Assembly (NCBI GenBank): GCA_001618615.1
Contig: LKHB01000089.1
Span: 1 to 11,680 of the forward strand
DNA length: 11,680 nt
Reading direction: 5' to 3'
Source of the DNA: Fermentibacter danicus
Lineage (GTDB): Bacteria > Fermentibacterota > Fermentibacteria > Fermentibacterales > Fermentibacteraceae
Under the pieces are notes generated by a model. The model saw only the letters and a list, made by a program, of their open reading frames with translations, was not told the DNA's origin and did not search any database. The stretch's first letter is position 1; every line of letters begins with the position of its first letter. Positions 1 to 6,648 of the stretch are shown piece after piece. The position numbers and the translations under genes are program-made.

Positions 1-2
1 CG

Positions 3-1178
3 GCGCTCTCGGCCGGCGGATGGACCTCCCTGCTGCGTTTCGAGGGCGAGAGGGACTGGAGGCTCGGCTCGACGGAACTGCCCGTGAGGACTCTCAGGGG
101 AAGGCTCGAGACCGGCACCGCCCAGGGTTCATGGAGGTTCTCGAGCTCGGTGGAGCACTCGACCAGCACCTGGCGGGGGGGAGGATCCACTCAGGCAGAC
201 GCGCTGCTGGCGGACTTTTCCTCGTCCATGCCGGGCGGGTGGATCCATTCGGTGTACCGCGGATCGGGCACCCTCTCCCGCGAGATGGAGGTCCACTACC
301 GGTACGCCGGCGAGGGCGAGGGCTCCTACAGCTATGACGAGGAGAGCGGCGAGTACTATCCCGATCCCGACGGAGACTGGGACGTGTACTACACCTCCGG
401 ACCCGGAGGAGGGGTGACGGAGGAGGCCTCGCTCTCCACCGAGTTCCTCGCCGGGGGGGCGCTCGGCCCGTCTCTGGAGGGTACGCTCGACCTGACTTCG
501 CGCGATGCCGGCGGCAGGCTCCGGACATTCCTCCTGGCCGGGGCGTTCGGTCGCGGATCGGGCGGCTACTCGGCGGACGTGTCTCCCTCCTGGAGGAGCG
601 CCGGTACCATGAGGCTCGTGAGGCTTCGCGGGGTGATCGCGCTGGACAGGACAGTCTACAGCGGTGCGGGGACGCGGGAGGACAGGGAGGCGAGGCTGGA
701 GCTGTCCGGGCGCGCAGTGCCCGATCCTGTCGTCGACCTCGCCTGGTTCGGCGGCTGGTGGCGGATCGACGAGGAGCTCTACTCACCCAGGCGGAGGGTC
801 GGGGTGAGGGCCGAGCTGGACCCGACCTTCCAGGCCGGCGGGGGATTCGAGCCCGGCTTCCTGGCGGCCTTCGAGAGGCGAACGGAGGAGTACTCGTCTC
901 TGGAAGCCGTGATGTACGAGGCCGCGCCGCACATCTCCTGGAACAAGTCCGGGTGGAGCGCCTCGGCTTCGGCATCCGCCGGCTTCATCCCGGGCGACAT
1001 GGACCTGCCGCCATGGTTCTTCGACGGCTCCGACTCCGGTACGGCCTGGACGATCCTGGGCCGGGCCGGGCGCTACCTCTCGGAGGAGCTCTCCATGAGT
1101 CTCACCTTCTACGCCCGCAGGCCAGCCGGCTCGGAGTGGGTACGCAGAGCAGGGCTCGAAGGATCGGTGAGCTTCTAG
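3..1178 (+). CDS. Outer-membrane beta-barrel-like protein, 5' truncated by window edge
   Basis: The reading frame is open from the first complete codon of the window to TAG at 1176-1178, so the gene begins upstream; a GTG at 84 is internal, not the start. About 391 residues are visible. They are rich in Gly, Ser, Tyr, Trp and Arg, with alternating polar/hydrophobic stretches typical of transmembrane beta strands, and the chain ends in ...GSVSF, a terminal Phe as in proteins recognised by the Bam machinery. Bases 330-383 encode an acidic Tyr/Asp/Pro stretch (SYDEESGEYYPDPDGDW) that looks like an extracellular or linker segment of large surface proteins. No enzyme motif is visible. The Omp85-like gene starts one base after the stop, so the two are probably co-transcribed. 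An outer-membrane location is inferred from composition; the function is unknown. Confidence 0.75.
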   Translation, partial: ALSAGGWTSLLRFEGERDWRLGSTELPVRTLRGRLETGTAQGSWRFSSSVEHSTSTWRGGGSTQADALLADFSSSMPGGWIHSVYRGSGTLSREMEVHYRYAGEGEGSYSYDEESGEYYPDPDGDWDVYYTSGPGGGVTEEASLSTEFLAGGALGPSLEGTLDLTSRDAGGRLRTFLLAGAFGRGSGGYSADVSPSWRSAGTMRLVRLRGVIALDRTVYSGAGTREDREARLELSGRAVPDPVVDLAWFGGWWRIDEELYSPRRRVGVRAELDPTFQAGGGFEPGFLAAFERRTEEYSSLEAVMYEAAPHISWNKSGWSASASASAGFIPGDMDLPPWFFDGSDSGTAWTILGRAGRYLSEELSMSLTFYARRPAGSEWVRRAGLEGSVSF

Positions 1179-1179
1179 C

Positions 1180-2532
1180 ATGATCTCCTCACCGCTCGGT
1201 TTCCTGCTCGCGGCGTCCCTCGTCTCCTCGGCCTCGTTCACCGGCAGCCCTCCTCTCCCCCCACCGGAGCTGCTGGAGATCGTGTCCACGGTGGACGACT
1301 CGACCGTGACGGCCCTTCAGGACGCCGTCCTCGGCTGGTTCCTGCAGCAGGGCTACCCCTTCGCCTCCATCGGCTGTTACATGGCCTCGGAGGACAGTCT
1401 CACGGCCGCTCTGGTGCCGGGTCGGCACGCCACGCTGGAGGGCTTCAGGTTCGAGGGGCTGGATGGAACCCGCCCGAACACCCTGGTCCGCCTGTTCCGC
1501 GGCGAAACCGGGGCGCCGTACGACCCGGAGGTTGTCGAGCAGTGGAGAGCGAGACTGGCCCGATTGCCGTACATCTCGTGGGTGGGCCCCGGCGAACTGA
1601 TGCTCGGCCCCGGAGGAAACCTCGTCGTGGTGCAGCGAGTGATCGAGGGGCCTTCCGGAAGCTTCTCGGCCTCACTGGGCGTCTCCGGGCGGGGCGGGAG
1701 CGACGAGATGGAGGGCGAGGGCCTTCTGGACGTCACGAATCTCCTGGGGACAGGCAGGGAGCTGGCCATCTCGATCGAGAAGTCCGGATGGGGCGGCACG
1801 GACGCCTCCTTCCGCTATCTGGAACCGTGGATCGCAGGGCAGCCGCTCTCGATCCAGCTCTCCGCCATGCAGGAGGTGCCGGACAGCGCATGGCTCAACC
1901 GCGAGGCCGAGATCGCAGCCATCTGGGACGTGAACGCCTCGCTTTCGGTCACCACCGGTGCGGGCAAGTGGTGGGGCTTCTCCCCGGGCGCGGACAGGAC
2001 GTTCAGCTACGGCCTGGCCGCTATCGGCTTCCAGCCCGGCGGGCCGACCCCAATGGGCTGGGAGGGGCTCGACGCCTCGCTTTCGGGCCGCGCGGGCACC
2101 TCCTCCGGCCCCGACTCATCCGGCACCCTGGCGCAGGCCGCGCTGGTTTCGCGCATCGATGTCTTCGAAGGTCCGGTGGGATTCGGAGGGGAAGTGCTCG
2201 CCGGAGGGATACTGGAGGGCGATGCTCTCTATGCGAGGCTCACCAGGCTGGGCGGCCAGGAGACCCTGCGGGGCTTCGCCGAGAACTCGTTCCGAGCCGT
2301 CCGGTACGTCATAGCCCGCCCCGAGGTGTCCCTGGGAGAGACGGCCACGCGGCTCTACGCCTTCTGCGACGTCGGGTTCATCGAGGAAACCGGGGGCACG
2401 AGGCGGCCGGCGGGCGCCGGAGGAGGCCTGCGCGGCTCAGCCGGGGGCTTCAGAGTGGATGCGGCGGTCGGGGTGCCCTTCGGTGGAGGGCCGGCGAGGT
2501 TCTATCTGTCGGCGGTCGCCGAGATACTCTGA
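1180..2532 (+). CDS. Omp85/BamA-superfamily outer-membrane protein
   Basis: The 450-residue product starts with a hydrophobic, signal-peptide-like segment (residues 1-18, plausible cleavage near SSA-S), although it lacks the usual basic residues at the N-terminus. Residues about 28-150 have POTRA-like character (a Gly-Tyr-Pro-Phe turn, then FRFEGLDG...LVRLFRGETGAPYD). From about 155 onward the chain is barrel-like: LLGTGRELAISIEKS, FRYLEPWI, and then LGGQETLRGF at 357-366. The last contains the R-G-F signature of the Omp85 lid-loop motif and is followed by a DVGF strand at 397-400. Family members insert or translocate proteins, or act as lipid or surface-protein export pores; which applies here is not visible. 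With one or two POTRA-like units it is shorter than BamA, so it is a paralogue rather than BamA. A GGTGAG at 1166-1171 lies 8 bases before ATG 1180. The gene directly follows a beta-barrel gene that could be its partner. Confidence 0.8.
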   Translation: MISSPLGFLLAASLVSSASFTGSPPLPPPELLEIVSTVDDSTVTALQDAVLGWFLQQGYPFASIGCYMASEDSLTAALVPGRHATLEGFRFEGLDGTRPNTLVRLFRGETGAPYDPEVVEQWRARLARLPYISWVGPGELMLGPGGNLVVVQRVIEGPSGSFSASLGVSGRGGSDEMEGEGLLDVTNLLGTGRELAISIEKSGWGGTDASFRYLEPWIAGQPLSIQLSAMQEVPDSAWLNREAEIAAIWDVNASLSVTTGAGKWWGFSPGADRTFSYGLAAIGFQPGGPTPMGWEGLDASLSGRAGTSSGPDSSGTLAQAALVSRIDVFEGPVGFGGEVLAGGILEGDALYARLTRLGGQETLRGFAENSFRAVRYVIARPEVSLGETATRLYAFCDVGFIEETGGTRRPAGAGGGLRGSAGGFRVDAAVGVPFGGGPARFYLSAVAEIL

Positions 2533-3059
2533 GGCCTGTGGAACCGGATCATCGACACGCGGCTCCAGTCGTTCAGGATTCGGTAGGAGACAGGCCCGTA
2601 GGCCGCGCTGTGATGCGGCGAGCCCTCCGGAACCCGGTACCCCTCCAGGTCGAGGCTGCGAAGCGCGGGCGGCAGAAGATCGCCCGCAGAGGCAACCCTG
2701 CCCCAGAGCGACGCCAGGGCATCAGGCGAACCCGTTCTCGACGGCTGCTCGAGTACCGCCTCGAGGACCGAATCCAGCTCGGCACCCATCCTTCGGAACG
2801 GCCCGAGGTGCAGCCTCGCGACTCCGCGCACCGGATCGAGCACCTGGATCGGGATCTCGGCCAGGTCGGGGGTATCGGTCCACGCGGATTCCCATTCCGC
2901 AGCCAGGCAGGTCTCGGCCTTCCTCCTGGGCACGGCCAGAAGGTGATCAGCCCCCAGCGCGGCCTGGTACACCAGCTTGTAGGCGTCGCACGCCTGCAGC
3001 CCCGGCCTGATCGCCACCTCCAGTTCGAGCGCCTTCATCATCCAGCCAAAATCCACCAT
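2502..3059 (-). CDS. Conserved protein of unknown function
   Basis: This 185-residue minus-strand protein has a coherent, non-repetitive composition. Two segments look conserved: DAYKLVYQAALGADHLL (residues 25-41) and PHHSAAYGPVSYRI (148-161), the latter with His149, His150, Tyr154, Tyr159 and Arg160. I recall uncharacterised bacterial proteins with a similar layout (an early Y-K-L-x-Y-Q-A..G..HLL block and a late HHS-x-x-Y...Y-R block), but I know no function and assign none. It has no signal peptide or membrane segment, so it should be cytosolic. The start is uncertain: ATG at 3059 is chosen, TTG at 3095 would add 12 residues, and ATG at 3041 would remove 6. None has a strong Shine-Dalgarno. 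The stop (TAG, 2504-2502) lies inside the Omp85 gene, so the two genes converge and overlap by 31 bases. The +strand ORF across this stretch looks like the shadow. Confidence 0.7.
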   Translation of the reverse strand: MVDFGWMMKALELEVAIRPGLQACDAYKLVYQAALGADHLLAVPRRKAETCLAAEWESAWTDTPDLAEIPIQVLDPVRGVARLHLGPFRRMGAELDSVLEAVLEQPSRTGSPDALASLWGRVASAGDLLPPALRSLDLEGYRVPEGSPHHSAAYGPVSYRILNDWSRVSMIRFHRPQSISATADR

Positions 3060-3253
3060 GCCCCGAAGATTGTCACGGACGGCCCCGCCGTCCAAGCCGC
3101 CCGGCGCATGCTCATCGCTCGCCTCGAGCGGACGCCGCTGGTGATACGCACGCGCGAGTATCCTGACCGGTTGCTTCCCTCCCTGTCGTAACGGTGAAGT
3201 TTCCGTGTTCGAAGGAAGAAAGTCAGGGACACAGCACCGAAGGAACAGTCATT

Positions 3254-3295
3254 TCCTGACATGATGCGCAAACGAAGAGGAATCACCTGTCAGGA
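3254..3295. repeat. 8-bp perfect inverted repeat, 26-bp loop
   Basis: TCCTGACA at 3254-3261 is the exact reverse complement of TGTCAGGA at 3288-3295. The same core, GTCAGG, also occurs at 3222-3227 and in reverse at 3459-3464, so the stem belongs to a cluster of related cores. It could be a REP-like palindrome, the remains of a small transposon end, or an operator. There is no T-run after the stem, so it is not a standard intrinsic terminator. Confidence 0.45.
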
Positions 3296-3415
3296 GCTGA
3301 TGACGAATACTGCCCCGGCAAATCCCGCGCTTCCTAACATGAAGCCAATTATGTTGTTGAAGGATTGGTGCAGGCTGGCAGGCGTATTGCTTTCGTATGG
3401 GGGAGATGACACGGA

Positions 3416-3444
3416 TTGACCGGGCGTTGCCCTGTCTGAATAGT
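3416..3444 (+). promoter_or_regulatory. Sigma70-like promoter for the cas operon
   Basis: TTGACC (3416-3421, five of six matches to the -35 consensus) is followed after exactly 17 bases by AATAGT (3439-3444, four of six matches to the -10 consensus). Transcription would begin near 3451, about 36 bases before the ATG of the small ORF at 3487 and about 245 bases before cas3. The spacer contains a small GGGC-GTT-GCCC palindrome (3422-3432). This is the best promoter I can see upstream of the operon. The prediction rests on sequence only. Confidence 0.45.
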
Positions 3445-3486
3445 CAAACGATTCGTACCCTGACCCCGGATTCGGTGGAGTGAATC

Positions 3487-3699
3487 ATGACCGAACGCTG
3501 CGGAAGGGACATCCCGGACGGCAATCCTGACTACAGGGTGCTCTGGGCGAAGAGCAACCCGCGCCATCCGCTGTGTAAGCACCTGCTGGATATTGCTGTG
3601 GTTACAACTACCGTTGGTTTCACTGGCGGTTGCCCGGGCTGTCATATCACAGAAACAGGTCGTAGGCTTGCCATATCCGTGAGATCATCATCACAATGA
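3487..3699 (+). CDS. Small ORF with a truncated Cas3 HD-domain-like N-terminus, coupled to cas3
   Basis: This encodes 70 residues. Residues 16-39 (YRVLWAKSNP at 16-25, then HPLCKHLLDIAVV at 27-39) closely resemble the opening of the HD nuclease domain of Cas3 proteins outside type I-C, where a W-x-K-S...HPL..HLLD.A pattern carries the first metal-binding His (here His32). After residue 39 the similarity stops; the rest (with CPGCH at 49-53) is unrecognised, and no other frame resumes an HD domain before 3696. GGTGGAG at 3474-3480 lies 6 bases upstream of the ATG, and the stop overlaps the cas3 start as ATGA (3696-3699). It may be a translated relic of another cas3, reused as a leader peptide for cas3 translation, or simply a pseudogene remnant. 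The HD resemblance is from memory of the family and needs a profile search. Confidence 0.5.
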   Translation: MTERCGRDIPDGNPDYRVLWAKSNPRHPLCKHLLDIAVVTTTVGFTGGCPGCHITETGRRLAISVRSSSQ

Positions 3700-5933
3700 A
3701 TATCTTCGCTCATTCCAAACAAGGGGCGCCTCCCTCGGAATGGCAATCCCTCGAGTCACATCTCTCTGCCGTTGCCCGAATGTCAGCAAAATGGGCTGCC
3801 CTGTTCGATTCTGAGGACTGGGCCTGGACGGCGGGCTGGCTGCACGACCTCGGAAAGGCTTCGACAGGATTCCAGCGATACCTGGAGCTTTCGACCGATT
3901 CTAGAATGGAGTCTGGGAGGGGTGCTTCCTCCCTCGTGGATCCAGATTATGACAGGACCACAGGCACGGGCAGGGTGAATCATTCGGCAGCCGGAGCGGC
4001 CTTCGCGGATGAATTAATGCCCGGACCTGTGGGCATGGTTCTGGCGTATCTGTGCGCCGGCCATCATTCCGGGCTTGCTGACTACCATTCCTCGGAAACC
4101 GGTAGAGCCTGCCTCATCGAACGCTTGAAGGAAGGTCGTGAACTCCTCAAGGGAGTCGGTTCCGGGCTTGACGAAATCGAGAGGGAATTGAGACTGAATC
4201 TGGTTCCACCCGACTATCTGAATGAAGGAAACCTTCACTTCTGGGTCAGAATGCTATTCTCGTGTCTCGTCGATGCCGACAGGCTGGACACGGAGGCGTT
4301 CTGCAGCCCGGAGGTCTCGGTCCGCAGAGGGAGCTTCATCAGCCTGGAGGAACTGAAACAGGATCTCGACTCCCATCTCGAAAAGCTGGCTTTGGACGCC
4401 CAGGCCCAGGATATGGACGTCAACAGGACAAGAAGGCAGATCCTCTCCTGGTGCCGTGAAGCTGCGCTGTCGAGTCCCGGGATGTTCTCCCTGAACGTAC
4501 CCACGGGCGGCGGGAAGACCCTCTCCGGGATGGCGTTCGCGCTCGATCACGCCGTCAGGTACTCCAAACGCAGGGTTATCTTCGTCATCCCATACACAAC
4601 GATCATCGAGCAGACGGCCTCAGTCCTCAGAGCTATTTCGCCCCGCTGGGAGAGCAGCCTCATCGAACACCACTCCAGCTTCGACCCGAAACGAAGTACT
4701 CCTGAGTTCGATCTGGCAGCGGAAAACTGGGATGTACCCGTCGTACTGACAACCAATGTCCAGTTCTTCGAATCGCTCTTCTCGGCAAGGCCCGCTGCGT
4801 GCCGCAAGCTCCACAACATTGTCGACAGCGTCGTGATAATGGACGAGGCACAGTTGATCGCTCCTGAGAAGCTCACTCCATGCGTATCTGCGATGAACGA
4901 GCTGGTCAGGAACTATGGCGTGACCATGCTCCTCTCTACTGCGACACAGCCTCCTCTGCCGCATCTGATCGAAGCGAAGGAAATCGTCCCCGACCCATCT
5001 TCACTTCACAGGGCGCTCAGGAGAACTGCAATCAAGATGCCCGCTTCACTGAATGAAGCCCCGGTTTCCTGGCCCTCGCTGGCTACAGAAATTGCTGAGC
5101 ATCCCCAGGCCCTGTGTGTCGTCAACTCCAGACGCGATGCCTATGAGCTCTGGAAAGAGCTTCGGAATGCACTCCCACCGGAAGAGGAACCTTTCCATCT
5201 GTCCACGCTTCTGTGCGGCGAGCACAGGTCGGTAACAGTTTCGGAAATCAAAAGAAGGCTCAGCGAGCGTGGAGTCACGCGAGTGGTGAGCACCCAGCTC
5301 ATAGAAGCAGGAGTGGACCTCGACTTCCCTGTCGTTTTCCGAGCTGCAGCCGGCCTCGACTCCATCGCCCAGGCCGCCGGCAGGTGCAACCGTGAAGGCA
5401 GGCTCGGACCCAACGGTGGGTCAGTAAGGATCTTTGTTTCTCCAGGAAGGATTCCCATCGGGCTTCTTACTAAAGGCTACAACTCCATGGTCGAGATAGC
5501 TTCGCTCGAGGGCTTCGACCCAGCCGACCCGAAGTGGTACAGCAGGTATTTCGAGCAATTCTACTCGCGCCTTAATGAAACAGGTGCCCGTTTCATCCAG
5601 GATCTTAGAGCCGAAGCTCCCGAGCTGGCCGTCAGATTCAGGTCGATAGGGGATTCCTTCCGACTCATCGATGAGGCAAGCCGTCCTGTTATCGTTCACT
5701 ACAGTCAAGGTTCGGAACTGATGGATCAGCTCGAGCGGTTCGGGCCCAATCGCAATCTTCTCAGGAAGCTGCAGCGCTGCACCGTCTCGTTGCAGAGCTG
5801 GTTGTTCGAGAAGGAGCAGAGAAACATCAGGGAACTGCTCGACGGCTTCTACTGCTGGAATGGTCCATCAGGACCACAGATCGACGTCGATCTTTTCAAG
5901 GAGAGCTTCTCCTCGGAGGAGACGGTTTTCTGA
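3696..5933 (+). CDS. cas3: Type I-C Cas3 nuclease-helicase
   Basis: Cas3 is recruited by target-bound Cascade to nick, unwind and degrade the displaced DNA strand. This 745-residue protein has the usual I-C length and fusion order. The N-terminal HD nuclease shows His22, HD at 50-51 with Lys54 (HDLGK), NHS at 95-97 and GHHSG at 122-126. The SF2 helicase follows: Walker A PTGGGKT (269-275), DEAQ box (383-386), motif III STAT (414-417) and motif VI QAAGRCNREG (559-568). All key residues are present, so it should be active. The start AHSKQGAPPSEW... is typical of I-C Cas3. The ATG has only a weak Shine-Dalgarno and overlaps the stop of the preceding small ORF (ATGA), suggesting translational coupling. 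It is the first full cas gene; cas5c starts 13 bases after its stop. Confidence 0.97.
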   Translation: MNIFAHSKQGAPPSEWQSLESHLSAVARMSAKWAALFDSEDWAWTAGWLHDLGKASTGFQRYLELSTDSRMESGRGASSLVDPDYDRTTGTGRVNHSAAGAAFADELMPGPVGMVLAYLCAGHHSGLADYHSSETGRACLIERLKEGRELLKGVGSGLDEIERELRLNLVPPDYLNEGNLHFWVRMLFSCLVDADRLDTEAFCSPEVSVRRGSFISLEELKQDLDSHLEKLALDAQAQDMDVNRTRRQILSWCREAALSSPGMFSLNVPTGGGKTLSGMAFALDHAVRYSKRRVIFVIPYTTIIEQTASVLRAISPRWESSLIEHHSSFDPKRSTPEFDLAAENWDVPVVLTTNVQFFESLFSARPAACRKLHNIVDSVVIMDEAQLIAPEKLTPCVSAMNELVRNYGVTMLLSTATQPPLPHLIEAKEIVPDPSSLHRALRRTAIKMPASLNEAPVSWPSLATEIAEHPQALCVVNSRRDAYELWKELRNALPPEEEPFHLSTLLCGEHRSVTVSEIKRRLSERGVTRVVSTQLIEAGVDLDFPVVFRAAAGLDSIAQAAGRCNREGRLGPNGGSVRIFVSPGRIPIGLLTKGYNSMVEIASLEGFDPADPKWYSRYFEQFYSRLNETGARFIQDLRAEAPELAVRFRSIGDSFRLIDEASRPVIVHYSQGSELMDQLERFGPNRNLLRKLQRCTVSLQSWLFEKEQRNIRELLDGFYCWNGPSGPQIDVDLFKESFSSEETVF

Positions 5934-5946
5934 CTGGGGGTGGCCA

Positions 5947-6648
5947 ATGAGGGGTTTCTGCCTGGAGGTCTGGGGGCCGTACGCCTGTTTCTCGCGGCCT
6001 GAGATGAAGGTCGAACGTGTAAGTTACGACGTGATCACACCATCTGCCGCACGGGCGATCTTCGATGCGATCCTCTGGAAGCCGGCCATTTCATGGAGAA
6101 TCCACAGGATCGAAGTGCTCAACGAGATCAGATGGTTCTCGGTGAGGAGGAACGAGGTCGGAAGCGTCGCATCGACCCGCTCGAAGGGGATCTTCATCGA
6201 GGACGACAGGCAGCAGCGGGCTGGATTGATCCTGAGAGACGTCAGATATCGGATTTACGCCGACTTCGCCTTCATCCCGCCCGAGCAGAGAATGAAGACA
6301 AGGAGGCCGCTTCCAGACTATCTCAACGATCAGGCCGAGGAGGAACTTCTCAGAGCTGACGAAACCGAGGCGAAATACGCAGCTATGTTTGAACGGAGGG
6401 CCCGGAAAGGGCAGTGCTTCAACCAACCCTACTTCGGCTGTCGCGAGTTCTCTGCAAACTACAAATTGATCGATCAGGATGTGGAACCAGCCGAACCCAT
6501 ATCTGACACCCGCGAACTCGGCTGGATGCTCTACGACATCGATTTCGCGGACCCGGAGAACCCGATGCCTCTATTCTTCAAGGCTTCTTTGGAAAAAGGG
6601 ATCGTCTCAGTTCCGGACCGCGAATCACCGGAGGTGAGGGGGGCATGA
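5947..6648 (+). CDS. cas5c: Cas5c (Cas5d/Csd5): crRNA-processing Cascade subunit
   Basis: In type I-C, Cas5c replaces Cas6. It cuts pre-crRNA at the repeat stem-loop and then caps the 5' handle in Cascade. The 233-residue product opens with FCLEVWGPYACFSRPEMKVE (residues 4-23), the RAMP/Cas5 N-terminal strand, then YDVITPSAARAIFDAILWKP (27-46) and RRNEV (67-71), with GQCFNQPYFGCREF at 155-168. The frame is open upstream to 5860, but ATG 5947 is chosen because family homology begins there, a GGGGGTGG lies just before it, and the upstream codons overlap cas3. Compared with the catalytic Tyr46, Lys116 and His117 recalled for Bacillus halodurans Cas5d, the equivalent positions here look like Leu43, Lys143 and Tyr144. 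Many I-C relatives also vary here, so activity cannot be judged. Its stop overlaps the cas8c start (ATGA). Confidence 0.95.
   Translation: MRGFCLEVWGPYACFSRPEMKVERVSYDVITPSAARAIFDAILWKPAISWRIHRIEVLNEIRWFSVRRNEVGSVASTRSKGIFIEDDRQQRAGLILRDVRYRIYADFAFIPPEQRMKTRRPLPDYLNDQAEEELLRADETEAKYAAMFERRARKGQCFNQPYFGCREFSANYKLIDQDVEPAEPISDTRELGWMLYDIDFADPENPMPLFFKASLEKGIVSVPDRESPEVRGA

Larger units (their letters stand above)
3060..3486. other. Non-coding interval upstream of the CRISPR-Cas operon
   Basis: No convincing gene is seen here. Base composition drops from the very GC-rich style of the preceding genes at about 3190-3200. The interval holds an 8-bp perfect inverted repeat (3254-3261 with 3288-3295), four GTCAGG cores in alternating orientation (3222, 3255-3260 reverse, 3289, 3459-3464 reverse) and a sigma70-like promoter (3416-3444). 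A 98-codon minus-strand ORF (3645-3349) crosses it but has no recognisable content. Confidence 0.6.

Noticed and set aside
94..975. 293-codon minus-strand ORF opposite the first gene
   Set aside because: Arg/Pro/Ser-rich shadow; the + strand frame is beta-barrel-like and continues to the window edge.
1542..3191. 549-codon + strand ORF across the Omp85 gene and the minus-strand gene
   Set aside because: It is very Arg/Gly/Pro-rich, a typical shadow of GC-rich genes in other frames, with no recognisable domain.
3254..3295. Inverted repeat as an intrinsic terminator
   Set aside because: The loop is 26 bases and no T-run follows the stem on either strand.
3349..3645. 98-codon minus-strand ORF in the upstream interval
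   Set aside because: No recognised motif, no ribosome site noticed, and it opposes the promoter and the small ORF that have better support.
5860..5946. Upstream extension of cas5c
   Set aside because: These codons overlap cas3, do not match the family, and ATG 5947 has the ribosome site and the conserved N-terminus.
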